Positions 1 to 12,780 of a stretch of 62,906 nt of DNA are shown here, piece by piece. The translations under genes were made by a program, and so were the position numbers. Location of the stretch: contig JALLBK010000274.1 of NCBI GenBank assembly GCA_036940085.1, forward strand, positions 1 to 62,906, given 5' to 3'. The first letter of the stretch is position 1. Each line of letters opens with the position of its first letter. The notes under the pieces are model-generated. The model did no database searches. It saw only the letters and a program-made list of their open reading frames with translations, and was not told the DNA's origin. Source of the DNA: Discostella pseudostelligera (Eukaryota > Bacillariophyta > Thalassiosirophyceae > Thalassiosirales > Thalassiosiraceae).

Positions 1-287
1 TTTATTGTGGGGCTACGAGAGCGAGCTGGGACGGACGACAGTCAGACACTAACACAACCATCAAACAAAAAGAGCAAAAAACGACGCCCGCCGATCGACA
101 ATGATCTCTTGCTCCAATGATGCATCCTACCACCATACCTGTCTCATCATCATCTTGTTTCCTCGAAATCAATCTACAAATAATTCAATCTGAGGAATTA
201 TTTTGAGAATGGATCTGTCGTGGGGAGTAGAGTGGGGAGTAGTACTACGAAGTATGGTAGGAGGCAGTGTCCACAATCAATTAATGA
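1..287. other. Intergenic / GCN1 3' flank
   Basis: No gene is visible here. It lies just downstream of the GCN1 stop codon (minus strand) and probably holds that gene's 3' UTR and polyadenylation region. Short open frames in it overlap the antisense of GCN1 and resemble no known protein. Confidence 0.4.
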
Positions 288-3200
288 TTAGAACTCATCC
301 GTATTCACACTTTTCATTCGAACCAACACCTTGCTGTAAATTGCCTGCATCTTCTTGGCTACATCAAAATGAGCCAAACTCAAATATTCATTCAATCCCA
401 CCTCATCCCCATTCGCCACATCCAATGCAATCCAAAGAAAATCATTGTATGAGAATTGTACTCGTTGTGCGCCACTCATTGCCAATTTCAATGCAGCATT
501 AATTAATGGCAATCCTTCTTCGGTTCGGAATACTCCCGGTTGTAGCCGTGCCGTGATGCATAACCCATTCGCCACAGCCTGCTGGACCGACAATTCTTCC
601 TTGGTGTCCATGCATGCTATAATACTCTTCTCCAATTGTGAGATCGATGCTTTGATTTCGGTGGAGCTACCGAGGATGGCACCAATGGCGACACATGACG
701 ATTCTTTCACCAACGTCTTTTCGTCAGTCATCAAGGTTTGTATCAGAGTTACCACACTCTTGTATATACTCCGATCAATATCTCTACCGACAGATCGTGA
801 GAAGATACGCCGACAGATGCAGGCCATTCCATGTTTCGTTTCGGGTTCGGTTGTAACCTTATTGTCAAGTACAAATTCCTGCAGTACGGTGCTAGCTTCC
901 TCCGGTCCGAGGAGGTCACAAGCATAGCCAATTACCTTGGCGGCGCTTTCACGGATACCATCATCTTCATGTTCCACAAGCTCTTTGGCCGCATCGAGAG
1001 AGGATGGGATGCTATCTGCCACCTTCACCTTGTCACCTCCATGTTGTAGAACGATCGCCAATGCCTCAAGCGACGCAGTTTGTATGGCAACCAAACCAGC
1101 AGTTTCAACTGTGGCGTTTAATCCCTTCCCTAAACTGGAGGAGACCAATTCTTTAATAAGTGGGTCGACGCGGCTAGAGAGTGGCATGAGGAGTGCAAGT
1201 GCTTTGATCGCCTCTATTCGAACGGAACGCGATGGATCGGATAATGCTTTGACAAAGGTTGTTTGGAACTGCGGCACGAAGGCTCGTAGTGCTGCACCTC
1301 CCTTGGTGAGAATAAGTCCTAACGTTTGGACAATGGCAATTTTCACAGAAGAGGGATTACGATCGCCAACAATACGTAGCAATGGACCTGTCAATTTGAC
1401 GAGGAAAGGTCCTGCAAGGTAGGTATTGGCTGTGATTGTGATTAGTTCACCAAGACCAGCGGCGGCAGTCTCTCGGACTGTGGAATCACCGTAGAGAATA
1501 CCTCGTTGGTAAATTGGAAGGAGGGGTTCGAGACCTAGAGTAAAAAAGAGATCAACAAAGGTGGATAGAGGTTAGAACAGCATTCGGGTGAAAGGGCAAC
1601 CATTCAGTTGAACGAAACCAAAGTGAATTGAATCCGAAAGACTAATCAAAACCCTCCACGTATGTAAACAAAGTCTTGCATGACGATGTTATCAGGTGCT
1701 TTTGGAAGTTGTCGTCATGTTCAAAACAATGGGTTGTCTTTTCATCTAACAGTGCAACGTACCCTTGGGCATATTGAATCCCGGGAGGAAAAATTCACCG
1801 TCACCAACCCCGCCTTTTCGATATCTTGCATCACTAACCATACTGGCGATGAGGTTGCGAATTAGTCGAAGATGGTTCACTGATTGGTCACAGCGGATTC
1901 AAGGAACAACCATGAGGAAAACGACAATCAAATAATGTGGTGGCAATGATGAACAACCCAAAAATAGGTATACTCACCGAGCTCCTCCGCAGGAACACAT
2001 GATGTCAGTGCACCCAATGCCAAATTATTGGCCTTCAGTACAATTGAACTGTCGTCATTCAGGCGATGCAACAATTCACGAAGAATGATGGGTACTGGCT
2101 CGTAAAAGTCAGCTGCTTTTGCCCCTGATAAGTAAACAACGTAGGATGAAATAGAGCGGATATTGAGAAAGGTAATATTAATATGCATGAGAATTTTGCC
2201 GGGGAACGAAGTCTGTCAGACAGAAGTCACCAGATAATCCGTCATCGACTTCCATTTTGGTTGTCTTCATCAGGATTTCATCGGTTTTATCCTCATTCAG
2301 ACTCGTGTGCCATGAGATGGAGACACATTTTGCACTTACTCTCTTCCGCGACAATTTGGAACATCCAGCAGGCCTCTTTTCTGACAAACTCTTTATCATG
2401 CGTACATTTGCTGGCAATTTCCCCGACGAGCCAATTCACTCCAGTGGTATCGACATTGTGGCATATTGCACGGCAGCAGCGACGAACTGCCTCTTCTCGA
2501 CCATCGTCTTCCTGTACGGAGAAAGATGCGAGTTCCAATATCAACGTTGGAATGATGGAACTGAAATGCAAGTGTATTGTTTCACTTGTTACTTCGGAAA
2601 TACTGCCCAATGCATCAGAATGGCTTATGGTCAATGGAGCTTTGAGCAGGCGTGGAATGATGTAAGGGAGTAACTCTCGGCTTCGCACTCCCAGAATTCC
2701 AGTCATTCCGTTTAGCGCTCGAGTCTTTGTAACCTCGTCGTCACTTTCCATTGCAACAAGTAACGCCGGTACAATCTCCTCCAATGTACGATTGCCAACA
2801 AGGGTATACAGATTTTGGAAACAAGAAGCAGCCATGGTGCGGACATCGGAGTCATTGTCGCATAGAGCATCTTGTACAACTTTGACAAGGATTTCCAAAA
2901 ACCTTATGATCTGCTCCTTGCTCGAGCAGTCAATCACTTCTGCAAGGCCAACGCATACTCCTTGTCTGGTATATTCATCGCCTCGGTACAGATTATCACG
3001 TAGAACAGGTATGATTTCCGGTAGCACTTGATCTCCAAGCTTCTGAACAATATCACCAAGACAGCGCCCAGCGACTTGCGTGCGCTCAGAGTCACCGCTG
3101 GCGAGAGCAGAGACAATCTGGTCAACCAACACCGACAGAATTTCTCTGAGTGTTCTGGGGGTGACACTCACGACAGTCTTCCAAACATTGACAGCAGACT

Positions 3201-6200
3201 GTCTGACAACTGCTGCTGTATCACTCCTTGCAAGATACAAACTACTGAGAACTCTCTTCCGCGTCTCATTGCCCAGAGCGAGAGCAATCTGGGCCTGTGC
3301 CCTCTCGGCTTGTCGGATATCATCTTGGGTGTCTGTATTCGCCTTGCCAACCTTTGTTCCCCCAAGCATTCCAAGTAAATCACCGAGGAGAGTAAGTGAC
3401 GCAACTCTTATACGATAATCTCCATTGCTGAGGCCCTCTTCAAGAGACGGAAGGATCTTGTCCTTGTGTGCTTTACCATGACTTTTTACCAACACTCGAC
3501 CAGCCCGGAGGGCCACCTCTCTGACGGTTTCATTGTCATCCGCGAGTCCACTCAAAAGCGCGGGCAACGATTCATCGATTAATGAGGAGTACGCTTGCCC
3601 CAAAACGGATGGTAAGAATGTCAGCACCCACAACACACCCTCTCTCGTCCCGGCTTTCGGATGACTCTTCAAAGGCAATATCTCATTAACCATCACATTT
3701 TCGGTTAGCTGGGCGCCGCAAGCAACTAAAACCTCCGATAGGCCCTGGGCAGCCCCCGATCTCTCAACGCTGTTTCCCGATTCTGAACACAAGGTGTCAA
3801 CAAGCCAAGGGCGAAGGTCGGGAAAAGTTGCTTCCCCTAGACCCCTTGTCAAGGAACCTAATGATTTCGCTGAGATACTTCTGACATCTGCAAACTCAAA
3901 GTTGAGAAATACGGTGTACACATTCAAGGAGAAGATTCGACAACAGTCACCATACTCACCAGGTATCGGATCAATTAAAGTAGATTTGAGATCAGGAAGA
4001 AGGATGGGAAGGTACGGAACGAAATCTCTTGGATCATTGACCATCGTGCAGATATTACCCGATATCAAAGCAGCGTAACGTTTTGTAGTTGCTGCTCGAT
4101 CTCTTAATCCTCGATGCACAACAGGAATGATGATGGATAAACTAGGCGCATCAATTGCATGAACAAACTCAGTTGTTATTAGAGCTTCCAATGCTCGTGT
4201 TGTTCCCGATGAGTCGATCAGGGCATTCAGAAGTACTTTGCTGATTGATGAGATCTCGGGGTTCTTTATTACCTTGCAAATATCCTCAAGTGCCTCCTCA
4301 GCGCTGTTTTTGACCTTTGGGTGGGTATCACTGAATGCCTCCGTGAGCTTTGGAACTACTTTTGGAAGACAGCTAGCAAGTTGTTTCGGCGCGCAATGGC
4401 TCATACTTGAAATGTTGGAATAATTGGTCTATGAGCACAAGTGAATTTAGTGAACTGCATACTCGGAAACAACAGTTCTTACCTTCCAAGCATGTGAATG
4501 CTTGCTTGCTTCGTTCTCCACTCTGGCTCGTCGAATGCATCCAGCACAGCAGGCATTACTAGTTTGACGCCATGACCGGACAAATTACCCATGATCAGCC
4601 CCACTGTCTTATCTGCCGCAGTGCGGACATGATCATTGCTGTCGCTGAAAGCCTTGAGGAGCGCCGGAAGAAGAACAATCACGTAGGGCTCAAACAGTAT
4701 GCCTAAGCTGCTGCTCAAAAGCTCGATACAAAACAACGATCCTTCCTTGGAAATTGGAGATCCTGATGAGCACGCTTCATCCAGACGCTTGACAATATCG
4801 TATTTTTTGAGACTTGCAATGCCACTTCCCTTTATGGCAGCTGAAATACCATACGCCGCACCTCTCCTTGAAGCCAAGGAGCTCCCGTTGATACATTCCA
4901 TCATCATATTATTCAAAATAGTCTCCACTCTTGACTGCGTGCGTCCTTTTTTCATCAGTTTGGATAGACACAATGCGACACTGGATTGAACATCTTCACT
5001 TGGAGTCTTCAAAGTGTGCAAAAGCATATCAATAATATCGTCAATTTTGCTCTCATCAGAACCATCTTTCAAGTGCAAAGCGATAGACCCGAGTGAGACG
5101 ATGACACCTTCTTTCCTTTGATCTGATGCAGCGATTGTTTGTGGAACCTTTTCCGAACTGAGTGGATCAATTAATTGGACCTCTACCTTCCCTGTCTTCA
5201 GCACTGACTCAAACTGAGGGAGAAAGAATGCAATAGCTTCATCTGACGAGCCATAATTTGCAATGAGGTCACGAGCCGCATTACGTGATGCGTTTCTAAC
5301 GCTTTCATTCTTCTCTCCGAGCCCGAACGCCATGAGAAAACCAATGAGAATCTTTAGCAAGGGAAGTTGTATCGGCACCTTCGCGTCAGTAAGCGACGAA
5401 ATAGCACGCAGAACCCCCATTCTAACAGCAATTTTCGCTTCACTATCCTCCTCAGCAGTCACTGTTTTCACATCTGACTTTGATTTGAACTGATCCATCA
5501 AGGCGGTTTGATCAAAGGTTCGTTCTTGTTTCGGAGCTACTTTGGCAAGTAATTTCTTCGTTGCCGCGGATTTCTTAGGCGCTGGAGCTCCGGTGATTTT
5601 AGCTAGACTTGTTGACATGGCTGGCGCTTTCTTCACTACCTTCTTAACAAGGGGCTTTGTAACGGGAGGGGAAGGAGCAGGAATGGACGCTTTTCGAGCA
5701 GGCTGTTCATCTTCTCCATGCATAGGAAACGATGATATATATGTACTGCACAGCTTGATGATATTTTTCTCTGCCGAGTCCGGATGCACCCCAATCGCAA
5801 ATGCCATGGATGCAGCGGCAGCACATGCAATTGAATTATCAACGTGACTCAGCAAAGGCAACAATGGCACAGCGAATAATATTGACGGTGGATCAAGAGG
5901 AGTTTTTTCAACATCCACATCAACATCGTGTCCATGAGCAACTAACCATGCCCCGCGGGCAGCACCTCTGATCCTCGCCGAAGTGTCGAAGCAATTGAGC
6001 CAAATTCGATTTTCGATGAGAGGATTGCTTATGATAAGTTTCGGGTGTTTCTGTGCAATGAACGCCAACGTTTCCATGCTTGCTACTCTCGTATTTTCAG
6101 TACCCAATGCTCCGCGCTCGGAAAGGAGGGGGGCAAGTTCTGGGGCACTGAGCGCAGGACCAGAGGAATTTGCATCTGCCTCGGAAGTTTCATAGCACGC

Positions 6201-9200
6201 TTTCAAAGCTTCATATGGTGTTGGATTCACAAATGTTTGTGATCTGTCATGCAGCAGTAATTCTAAGATAGTGTTTGCCATATCTTTTCGAAGTGTCTTC
6301 ACGACTACATTGTCATGCTCGCTTGCCAGTATGGAACAATGACTTTCGAGTACGTCCAATGCACCGTCACAGCCTGGAATGTTCTTTGGACCAGTAAGTG
6401 CAGCTCTTACGATGGGGAAGAGAAAGCAAAACGAATTTGCCGTCAAACAATCGCCATAATCAACCATCTCAGAAATGGCACAAGCGGCAGGTGCGCAGGG
6501 CGATGGGAGGGCTGCCACTTTCAGTGCTTTTCCTGTTTGACCCGGCTCTTCTTCCGCACCTTGGAAGCTAATCATAAGTGCTCTTGCAATGTCAGGTGCG
6601 TAGGCTTCATCAATCTCATACACGCATGATGCTAACGCCGTTAGAGTATCAAAACACTTGTTTCTCAACACATCCATTGAAGTGAATACTGTACATGTTG
6701 ACACTGATGCGGCGATGACACATTGACCGAAATGCGGAAGAATTGAATTTCCAACTTCAATATCTGCCTCGCACAAAGAACGGATTGCGGAGAGCGTGCG
6801 GAGGAAGTCGCCCTCAACAGCTTGTGATACTTGTTCTCTGCGCAGTGTTTGCTCATTCAACAGCTCCTTTTCCTGCGGCGAGAGAGCCTTCGCTGATGCT
6901 CCTGATGCAGCCTTCTCTTGAGCCTTCCTTTTCATTTCCAGGTCTTTCTTAACCTGTCGCTCCCACTCTTCGTCTTCAAGTGCATTGAAGCCGCCTTTAA
7001 CCTTGGCTTTCCTCTTATCAGCTCCTGACGATTTGGACGGGCCCGTGGCAAACTTGTCCTCCTTTCCCTCAACTCCTTCACCTCCAGGTCGGAACAACAC
7101 TCCTTTGGGACTTAAGAATAGATCAATATCCGCCTGCGTCAACGCTTCTAACGCCGTCAGGTTATCGGTCAGTTGAGAAGCTAAAAGGGGAGATATTTTT
7201 TGGATACAAAGCGTAGAAGCAAAATCACTCGGTTTCAACATGTCGTCATCATCGTCGCCTTCGTTATCTTCGTCTTCGACATCTCCAGCAATTCTTCCGA
7301 GCGTCGCAAGGATATTTGTCGCTGCCTCGTGGATTGAATTACTGATGTTGAAACCACAACCCTTCCTGACAATGTTATTGTCTTGTGCCAAACTTTCTTC
7401 CCCATCTGCACTGTTGGTCTCACTTTCATTCATGGGCTTGGAGTCAAATCGCGACGCCGCCGAGCAAAGGGCAATAAACCTCGCGAGGCTATCCATCATC
7501 TCCTCGCCCTCACTATACCTATTCGCAAATGGGAGCACCGTGTTAACAATCGTATCCGACATCGCCGAGCTCTGATCATGGGATTTAACTGCATGGGTAA
7601 GAACTAACGCCCTACACAAGGCATCGACGTTGGTGATGTGGGGCAAGAGAGCATTGGCAAGCGATTGGACAGATAGGTGTTCATACCCCGTCAGTGGTGC
7701 CGCTCTGTTACTTGCATTGCCGATCGTTAACCCTCCCTGGAGCGTATTGGTGATCTCGTCCACAGGGTTCGACTTCGCTTCTGATAGCATCTTCGGTACT
7801 TCATACTTCAATGACAGTTCATTGACATGCGAAAATAAGGCAAACACAATCGCATCGGCCGCTCTCGCCACGACAGGAGAATAGGTCACAATCGTCTTGC
7901 CCGAGGCATCAATCGACGAGACACTACTCGAGGGTGAGAAGCCTGCAATGGAATGTGGGTTGGCAACACATACCGCCAATGCCCGCGTAGCGGCACTGTA
8001 CGGACATGAATGACCTTCCTTTAGGCGTTTTTCCATGAGACGCACCAGCGGTTGTTCTCCGCTACCACCACTATCACACTCGGATTTGGATGTTGCCTTA
8101 CAATGCAATGCGATAATACGATGGAGGGCGTATTGCACAAGTGCCTCCGTCCGTGCCGCCTCGAGTAAGGATGGGCTAAACAAGAACGACGCTCCCTTGT
8201 CCGTCCCACCCGCAGCCACCACCTTCGATGCCGATGGTGGGAGGATAAATTTCGACAATGATGACAATTTATCATTCCTATGCAACACAAGCAGAAGGAT
8301 TGCCAAAACTCCATCCACCTGCGGCACAAGATCAGACGTTGCATGCTTCTTCACGGCCGCATCGATGATTGTTACCAAGCCCTCTTGTAAACCCTTCTTC
8401 TTCTCAATCAATTCCGATGCAATCGACTCGAGGAAGGCTTCCCCAACCATTGTCGTCGTCGGGGCGTAGGTAGTGGTGGCGCTATCATTCCCAGTAATCC
8501 CAGCAATGGAAGAGAGGTACGTCGATGGAGGCATTACAATTAACGAACCAATCCGGAAGCGAAATTCACCATCTTTGACATTATACTTGATGATTGGCTC
8601 TGCAAGATAATCCAATGCCTTATCGTACCCACCACTATTTGTTTTTGCTGTTGCTGCTACCGCTGCTCGCTTGGAGATTTGCATCCAGGAAATGAGGGCG
8701 TTCCATCCCACCTCCTTGGCATTGAGCGATGTTTCTACACCATGGTTATTAGCTGTGGATGCTGCTCCTGCCACCGCCAAAACACCCGTCACAGTACTCT
8801 TATCCTTGGGTAGACACGTGGTTAATGCAACGAGGGCGATATCGGCCAACAATACTACCTTCTCATTCTCCGAGCCGCTAGACGACGACGACGACGACGA
8901 CGACAATGTCACGAGGAGATATCGTGCAATCCCCTCCAAAGCCACATACGCCCCCGCACGTTGATCCGGAGTGGATAGTATTCCCACCCCCTTGGTCAGG
9001 AGGAGTGCACTGCATAGAGCACGTGTAACGCTTGCCGACGTGTACATGGTATCTCCTCCTCCGGACAATTGCGCCATTAGTATCAATGTCCGCCAAGCAC
9101 AAGTTCGCATACTGGCCTTGGTAGATTTCAAGTGTTTGATTACCGAGGGTAGTAAATTGGGATGGGTGGCATCTTCCTCGTTTTGTAGATGAGAGGAGAT

Positions 9201-10265
9201 ATCCATTTTCTGTTTAGTTGCTGCTGCTGAAGTAGTAGTAGTGGCTGTGGCGGTAGTAGCTGCCAACGAGGAACAAATACTCTCCAGTAATGGCAACACC
9301 TTCTCCGGATGAGCACGTAACTTTAATCCCAAGATGGGTACTAACCGTGTATCCATTATCGATTGGGTCATACAATGATGGAGAAAATAATGTGCCATGT
9401 TCAATTGTGTTGATGTTGGGAAAAGGTTGTTGGGAGTGGAGAGGGTGGGTAGAAAGACTTCCATTAGTTGTTCTTCTTGCGATGATGATGATGATGCTGG
9501 AGATGATAGCAACGATTCACTAATGATGGATGACATGGAGAGGGCAGTGTAGAGAATGCCAAAGTTGGTTGTGGATAGGGGCTGTTGTTCTTGGGAGATG
9601 GAGATGAAATCATCTCGCAATGTCATGGCGAACCTCGTAGATGAATTAGCCGTAGGTGCTGTAGCTTCTGATTCTGCTATCTCCTCTGCTTCTTGATCCA
9701 ATTGCAAGGCAGAAATGAATTGCACCAATAGCGAAATGTCACCAGATTGGCTTAGAATTGAACAAAGCGCATAGCATAATGCGTGAAAAATTTTGTGTTT
9801 GTCCCCGTCCATGTCGACATCCTCTCCCTCCCCCACGTTGGTAGTCGAATTAGCAGAAGTAGCATTCCCCACCAGCCATTCCCATTCAGCCCCAATCGCC
9901 AATGTAATCACCTTCACCAACCGTTCGTATGATAGACGAGATTGGCATTGCTTGACGGCCTCCAGTGTCAATCCTCCAGTTCCAAGTCGTTGGATGCGAC
10001 GACGACTTTGCTGGTGCTGCATCTGCCCGTCGACTATATCGTCGTCATCGTCATTGTCGTCATTGGTTGGCACTAGAAACAGAAGTTGACGAATGGATTG
10101 GAGGAAATCATCTTCATTATTGACAGACTTGTTGGATGCGTCATGATCAGCGGGGCTGCCGTCGACGGTGGATGGCGGGTTCAAGATGAGGTGGAGCAGT
10201 TGGCTCTTGAAGTTGGGCGGCGATGGTGCCGCCGCCGCTGCTGCTGCCGACGGAGTGCTGATCAT
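288..10265 (-). CDS. GCN1: eIF2-alpha kinase activator GCN1 (HEAT-repeat scaffold), 5 exons
   Basis: GCN1 is a cytosolic ribosome-associated HEAT/ARM-repeat scaffold that activates the kinase GCN2 when uncharged tRNA accumulates or ribosomes collide. Exons read on the minus strand are 10265-4483, 4405-3960, 3887-2340, 2124-1978 and 1534-288, giving about 3056 residues; the human protein has about 2670. Every junction is GT-AG and keeps frame: GTAAGA/CAAG, GTGAGT/GCAG, GTAAGT/TCAG, GTGAGT/CTAG. The recognisable eEF3-like core starts near 'EPEWRTKQASIHMLG' and runs across the first junction into 'SMSHCAPKQL', then 'NPEI' and 'SVERSGAAQGLSEVL', as in human GCN1. Tandem HEAT repeats continue to the end. 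The N-terminal third is diverged and rich in Ser, Thr and Ala runs. The start is the ATG at 10265; the frame extends upstream to 10307 but only from TTG. The second intron (72 nt) is stop-free and in frame. Confidence 0.93.
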
Positions 10266-10800
10266 TCTGCTTGTTTGCTTATTAGCACGTTTGTGTGGAG
10301 GTGTCAATTGTAGTTAGCGTGGCATGGGTGCTTCCATATTATCGATAGTAGAGATTTCGGATCTCATGGTCATCATCGGTTCGACGGCGAATGATTGCGG
10401 TGCGGCGGCTTTGACTTGACGGTCCACGTGTCAGCCTCCAACCGTCCAGACGCCAGACAGACGAAAGATTTGTCCCTCGCCAGACTGACGGGAGCTCTTT
10501 TGTCACCGCTGATCGATCCAGATCCAGACCATGGGCGCCGTCGACGCCCCTCTAGCCAAACGACCTTTTCGTGCATGTACGGGTACGCTGTTTCAGGCCA
10601 TTACGAACACCGAGTATTGTAGCCTATCTGCTCTAGTCGCGTATCATAGTTGTATTCCGCTAGCTTACCGGTCGGCATGCGATTGTTGTTGGATGATTTC
10701 AGCATGGACAAAATATCAAGAACGCAACTCTACCAAATCAGATGAAGATGTGCTATTACCATTAAGCTTCGCTAAAAGAATTCGTCGCACACAATAGATC
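10266..10800. other. Intergenic: GCN1 5' region and CENP-S 3' flank
   Basis: About 535 bp between the GCN1 start and the end of the CENP-S-like gene, both on the minus strand. It should hold the GCN1 promoter. A G-box-like CCACGTGTCAG lies at 10424-10434. Open frames here have no recognisable content. No RNA gene was seen. Confidence 0.4.
10424..10434. promoter_or_regulatory. G-box-like element upstream of GCN1
   Basis: CCACGTGTCAG, a CACGTG core of the kind bound by bHLH or bZIP factors, about 160 bp upstream of the GCN1 ATG. The same CCACGTGTCA string recurs at 52808 and 57684, which supports a shared element. The binding factor is unknown. Confidence 0.35.
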
Positions 10801-12324
10801 TCAATCGTCTCCGGCCAAATCAATCACCGAGTGGTTGTTGTCCTCGTCTTTCTTGGGTTGTTCTTGTTCACCACGACGTGTTGAAAATGACGAGGATTGT
10901 GACGCAATTTTACTCGGCATCTTAGTTCCATTCTGACGACGACGACGGCGACTCTCATTAGTACTCTCATCGGAATCTACCAATTCACCACCGATATTAC
11001 CGCCACCACCACCACCATTGTCACCATTATTCATTGACGGCCTCTTTCTCCTACTCATTCGATGCTCAAATTCAAACTCATCATTCGAACTCTCCTCGTC
11101 CACATCTTTATCTATTCCACTTCGTTTCCCAATATCGCTATCGTGCAATGATTCACATTCAAACTCGAATTCTTCTTCTGCGTCATCATCACTGCCCTCC
11201 TCATCGTCGAAGCTAGTGGTATTGGGCACCTTCGTTTTGGTCATTGCTCGTTGCTGTTGTTGCGGCAATTCATCATCATCCACATCACTATCATTGCGAC
11301 GAAGAAACGAAGCACCAATACTACCACTAACATTGCCATTGAGGTTTTTTCGTAGATTCTCACGTTCTAAGTCCAGTGCTCTCCTCCGCTTAGCAAGAGC
11401 ATTGATGACAATGCTGCCATCCGAACTCGAAGACGACGATGACGATGACGAGGAGAATGACAAGTCCAAAGACGATGCAAGGGTGCTTTTTTTCGTTCCA
11501 TCTTTCGCGTTGTTTGTATCAGTATGAGATTGTCGTTTGGTAATCTTGGTCGATGTACTGTTCCTTGCAGATGATGATGTGGTAGCAGCACTCTTCTTCG
11601 TTGTTCCGTTCCTATTCGCGGTTGTAGTCTTCTTCTTTGTTCCACCACCTCCCCCCCTACCAGCAGCAGCAGCACCACCACCACCCTCGGAATAAACACT
11701 TGGATTCTCAGAAATAATGCGTTTCAAATCTGCCAGTACACCATGTTTATCTTTTCGCGCCATTAATAAAACATCATCAGTCTTTATGGTCTGTCGTCGA
11801 GCATGTTCCGAAAATGCTACGAGATCACGTGCTAGCAGAGATGTGGCAAAGTGATAGGTGAGATCGGTGAGTGCCACAATGGCACCGTTGCTTGTGGAAA
11901 ATGTTGGTTTTCGTTGTTTACTTCTTCTTCTAGCAGTTGTCATTTCGCCTCCCTCCTCCTCGTATTCATCGTCAGCATCATGGTGTATTTTCTCTACAGC
12001 ATCCGTCTCACGACATATCCTTCCAATGGCTAGATGCAATGCGGATCGGAGTTCATAGGACAGATTTTCAGCAGCATCAGCAGCATCATCATCATCAGTT
12101 CTGTCACCCCCATTGTCGAAGAAGTTGTTGTCGTCATCTTCTTCACCCTGCTGCTGCTTTTGCTGTGGCATAGTACTGCTGCCGCGCCATCGTTGGTGGA
12201 CTGTTTCACGAGAATTCTTTGTGGGCGACGAAGGAGCCAATGATGACGAAGAAGAAGACGATGACGATGACGATGACGACGACGAAGAGGAGGAGGATGC
12301 TACGCTATTGAGTTGAAAGCTCAT
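10801..12324 (-). CDS. CENP-S / MHF1-like histone-fold protein with long acidic C-terminal extension
   Basis: A single exon of 507 residues. A histone fold at roughly residues 85-205 matches CENP-S (MHF1): 'ELRSALHLAIGRICRET' for helix 1, 'AIVALTDLTYHFATSLLARD' for helix 2 and 'FSEHARRQTIKTDDVLLMARK' for the helix 3 end, corresponding to FARHAKRTTINTEDVKLLARR in the human protein. CENP-S pairs with CENP-X in the CCAN kinetochore complex and, as MHF, in Fanconi-anaemia DNA repair with FANCM. Human CENP-S has only about 138 residues. Here a poly-Ser leader precedes the fold, a charged insert of about 25 residues separates helices 1 and 2, and about 300 low-complexity Ser, Asp, Glu and Gly residues follow. 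The protein ends in VIDLAGDD, which resembles a SUMO-interacting motif. The ATG at 12324 is the first in frame. The fold assignment is strong; the role of the tail is unknown. Confidence 0.82.
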   Translation of the reverse strand: MSFQLNSVASSSSSSSSSSSSSSSSSSSLAPSSPTKNSRETVHQRWRGSSTMPQQKQQQGEEDDDNNFFDNGGDRTDDDDAADAAENLSYELRSALHLAIGRICRETDAVEKIHHDADDEYEEEGGEMTTARRRSKQRKPTFSTSNGAIVALTDLTYHFATSLLARDLVAFSEHARRQTIKTDDVLLMARKDKHGVLADLKRIISENPSVYSEGGGGAAAAGRGGGGGTKKKTTTANRNGTTKKSAATTSSSARNSTSTKITKRQSHTDTNNAKDGTKKSTLASSLDLSFSSSSSSSSSSSDGSIVINALAKRRRALDLERENLRKNLNGNVSGSIGASFLRRNDSDVDDDELPQQQQRAMTKTKVPNTTSFDDEEGSDDDAEEEFEFECESLHDSDIGKRSGIDKDVDEESSNDEFEFEHRMSRRKRPSMNNGDNGGGGGGNIGGELVDSDESTNESRRRRRQNGTKMPSKIASQSSSFSTRRGEQEQPKKDEDNNHSVIDLAGDD

Positions 12325-12394
12325 GGTGATAATCTCCCTCAGTGGATTAGAAGATTGTGAAGTGTACTGGCGGCGGGCGGCGGGCGGCGGCGGC

Positions 12395-12640
12395 GGAAAA
12401 GAGGGGAAGATGGGAGTTAGGGGGTCACAGTGGGCGGGGGCGGGCGGCGGCCCCCTTGTTTTGGGAGCGGAGTCTATCGCTGATTTGCATGCACTTAACT
12501 GGCGGGCGCCTATGTGTGCTAGGCGCGTAAGCGACTAGTAATGAATAATGATGAAAAGTGTGCGTGAGGAAAAGAGGGGAAGATGGGGGGTCACAGGGGG
12601 CGGGGGCGGGAGGCGGCCCCCCTTTTATTGGGGATCACTT
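12395..12640. repeat. Imperfect direct repeat of a ~70-bp G-rich block
   Basis: Copy A (12395-12467) and copy B (12568-12640) both run from GGAAAAGAGGGGAAGATGG through GGGGTCACAG and GGGCGGGGGCGGG to GGCGGCCCCCCTT. Each holds several G tracts of three or more, as in Sp1/GC boxes or potential G-quadruplexes. The copies differ by small indels, so this is an old duplication and not an assembly echo. Confidence 0.65.
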
Positions 12641-12739
12641 ACTGGTACTGGGGGAGGAGGACAGACGAATCCGATGTGGGCAGTTGCTCTAGAGAGGGCA
12701 GCGCAGCTAGCTGCGCATCTTCTCCAATCTCCTCCATCT

Positions 12740-12780
12740 CCACCCACAACCACAACCACAACCACAACCACAACCACAAC
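12740..12780. repeat. CCACAA hexanucleotide microsatellite
   Basis: About six consecutive CCACAA (ACAACC) units within the HSF/CENP-S intergenic region. It is a simple repeat with no coding sign. Confidence 0.8.

Noticed and set aside
2183..2673. 160-residue plus-strand open frames antisense to GCN1
   Set aside because: They are shadows of the GCN1 coding strand with no independent signal.
8878..8902. GAC repeat as a separate microsatellite feature
   Set aside because: It is a poly-Ser run inside the GCN1 coding frame and fits the low-complexity style of the N-terminal region.
10266..10307. GCN1 start at 10307
   Set aside because: The codon is TTG. The ATG at 10265 is the first usable start.
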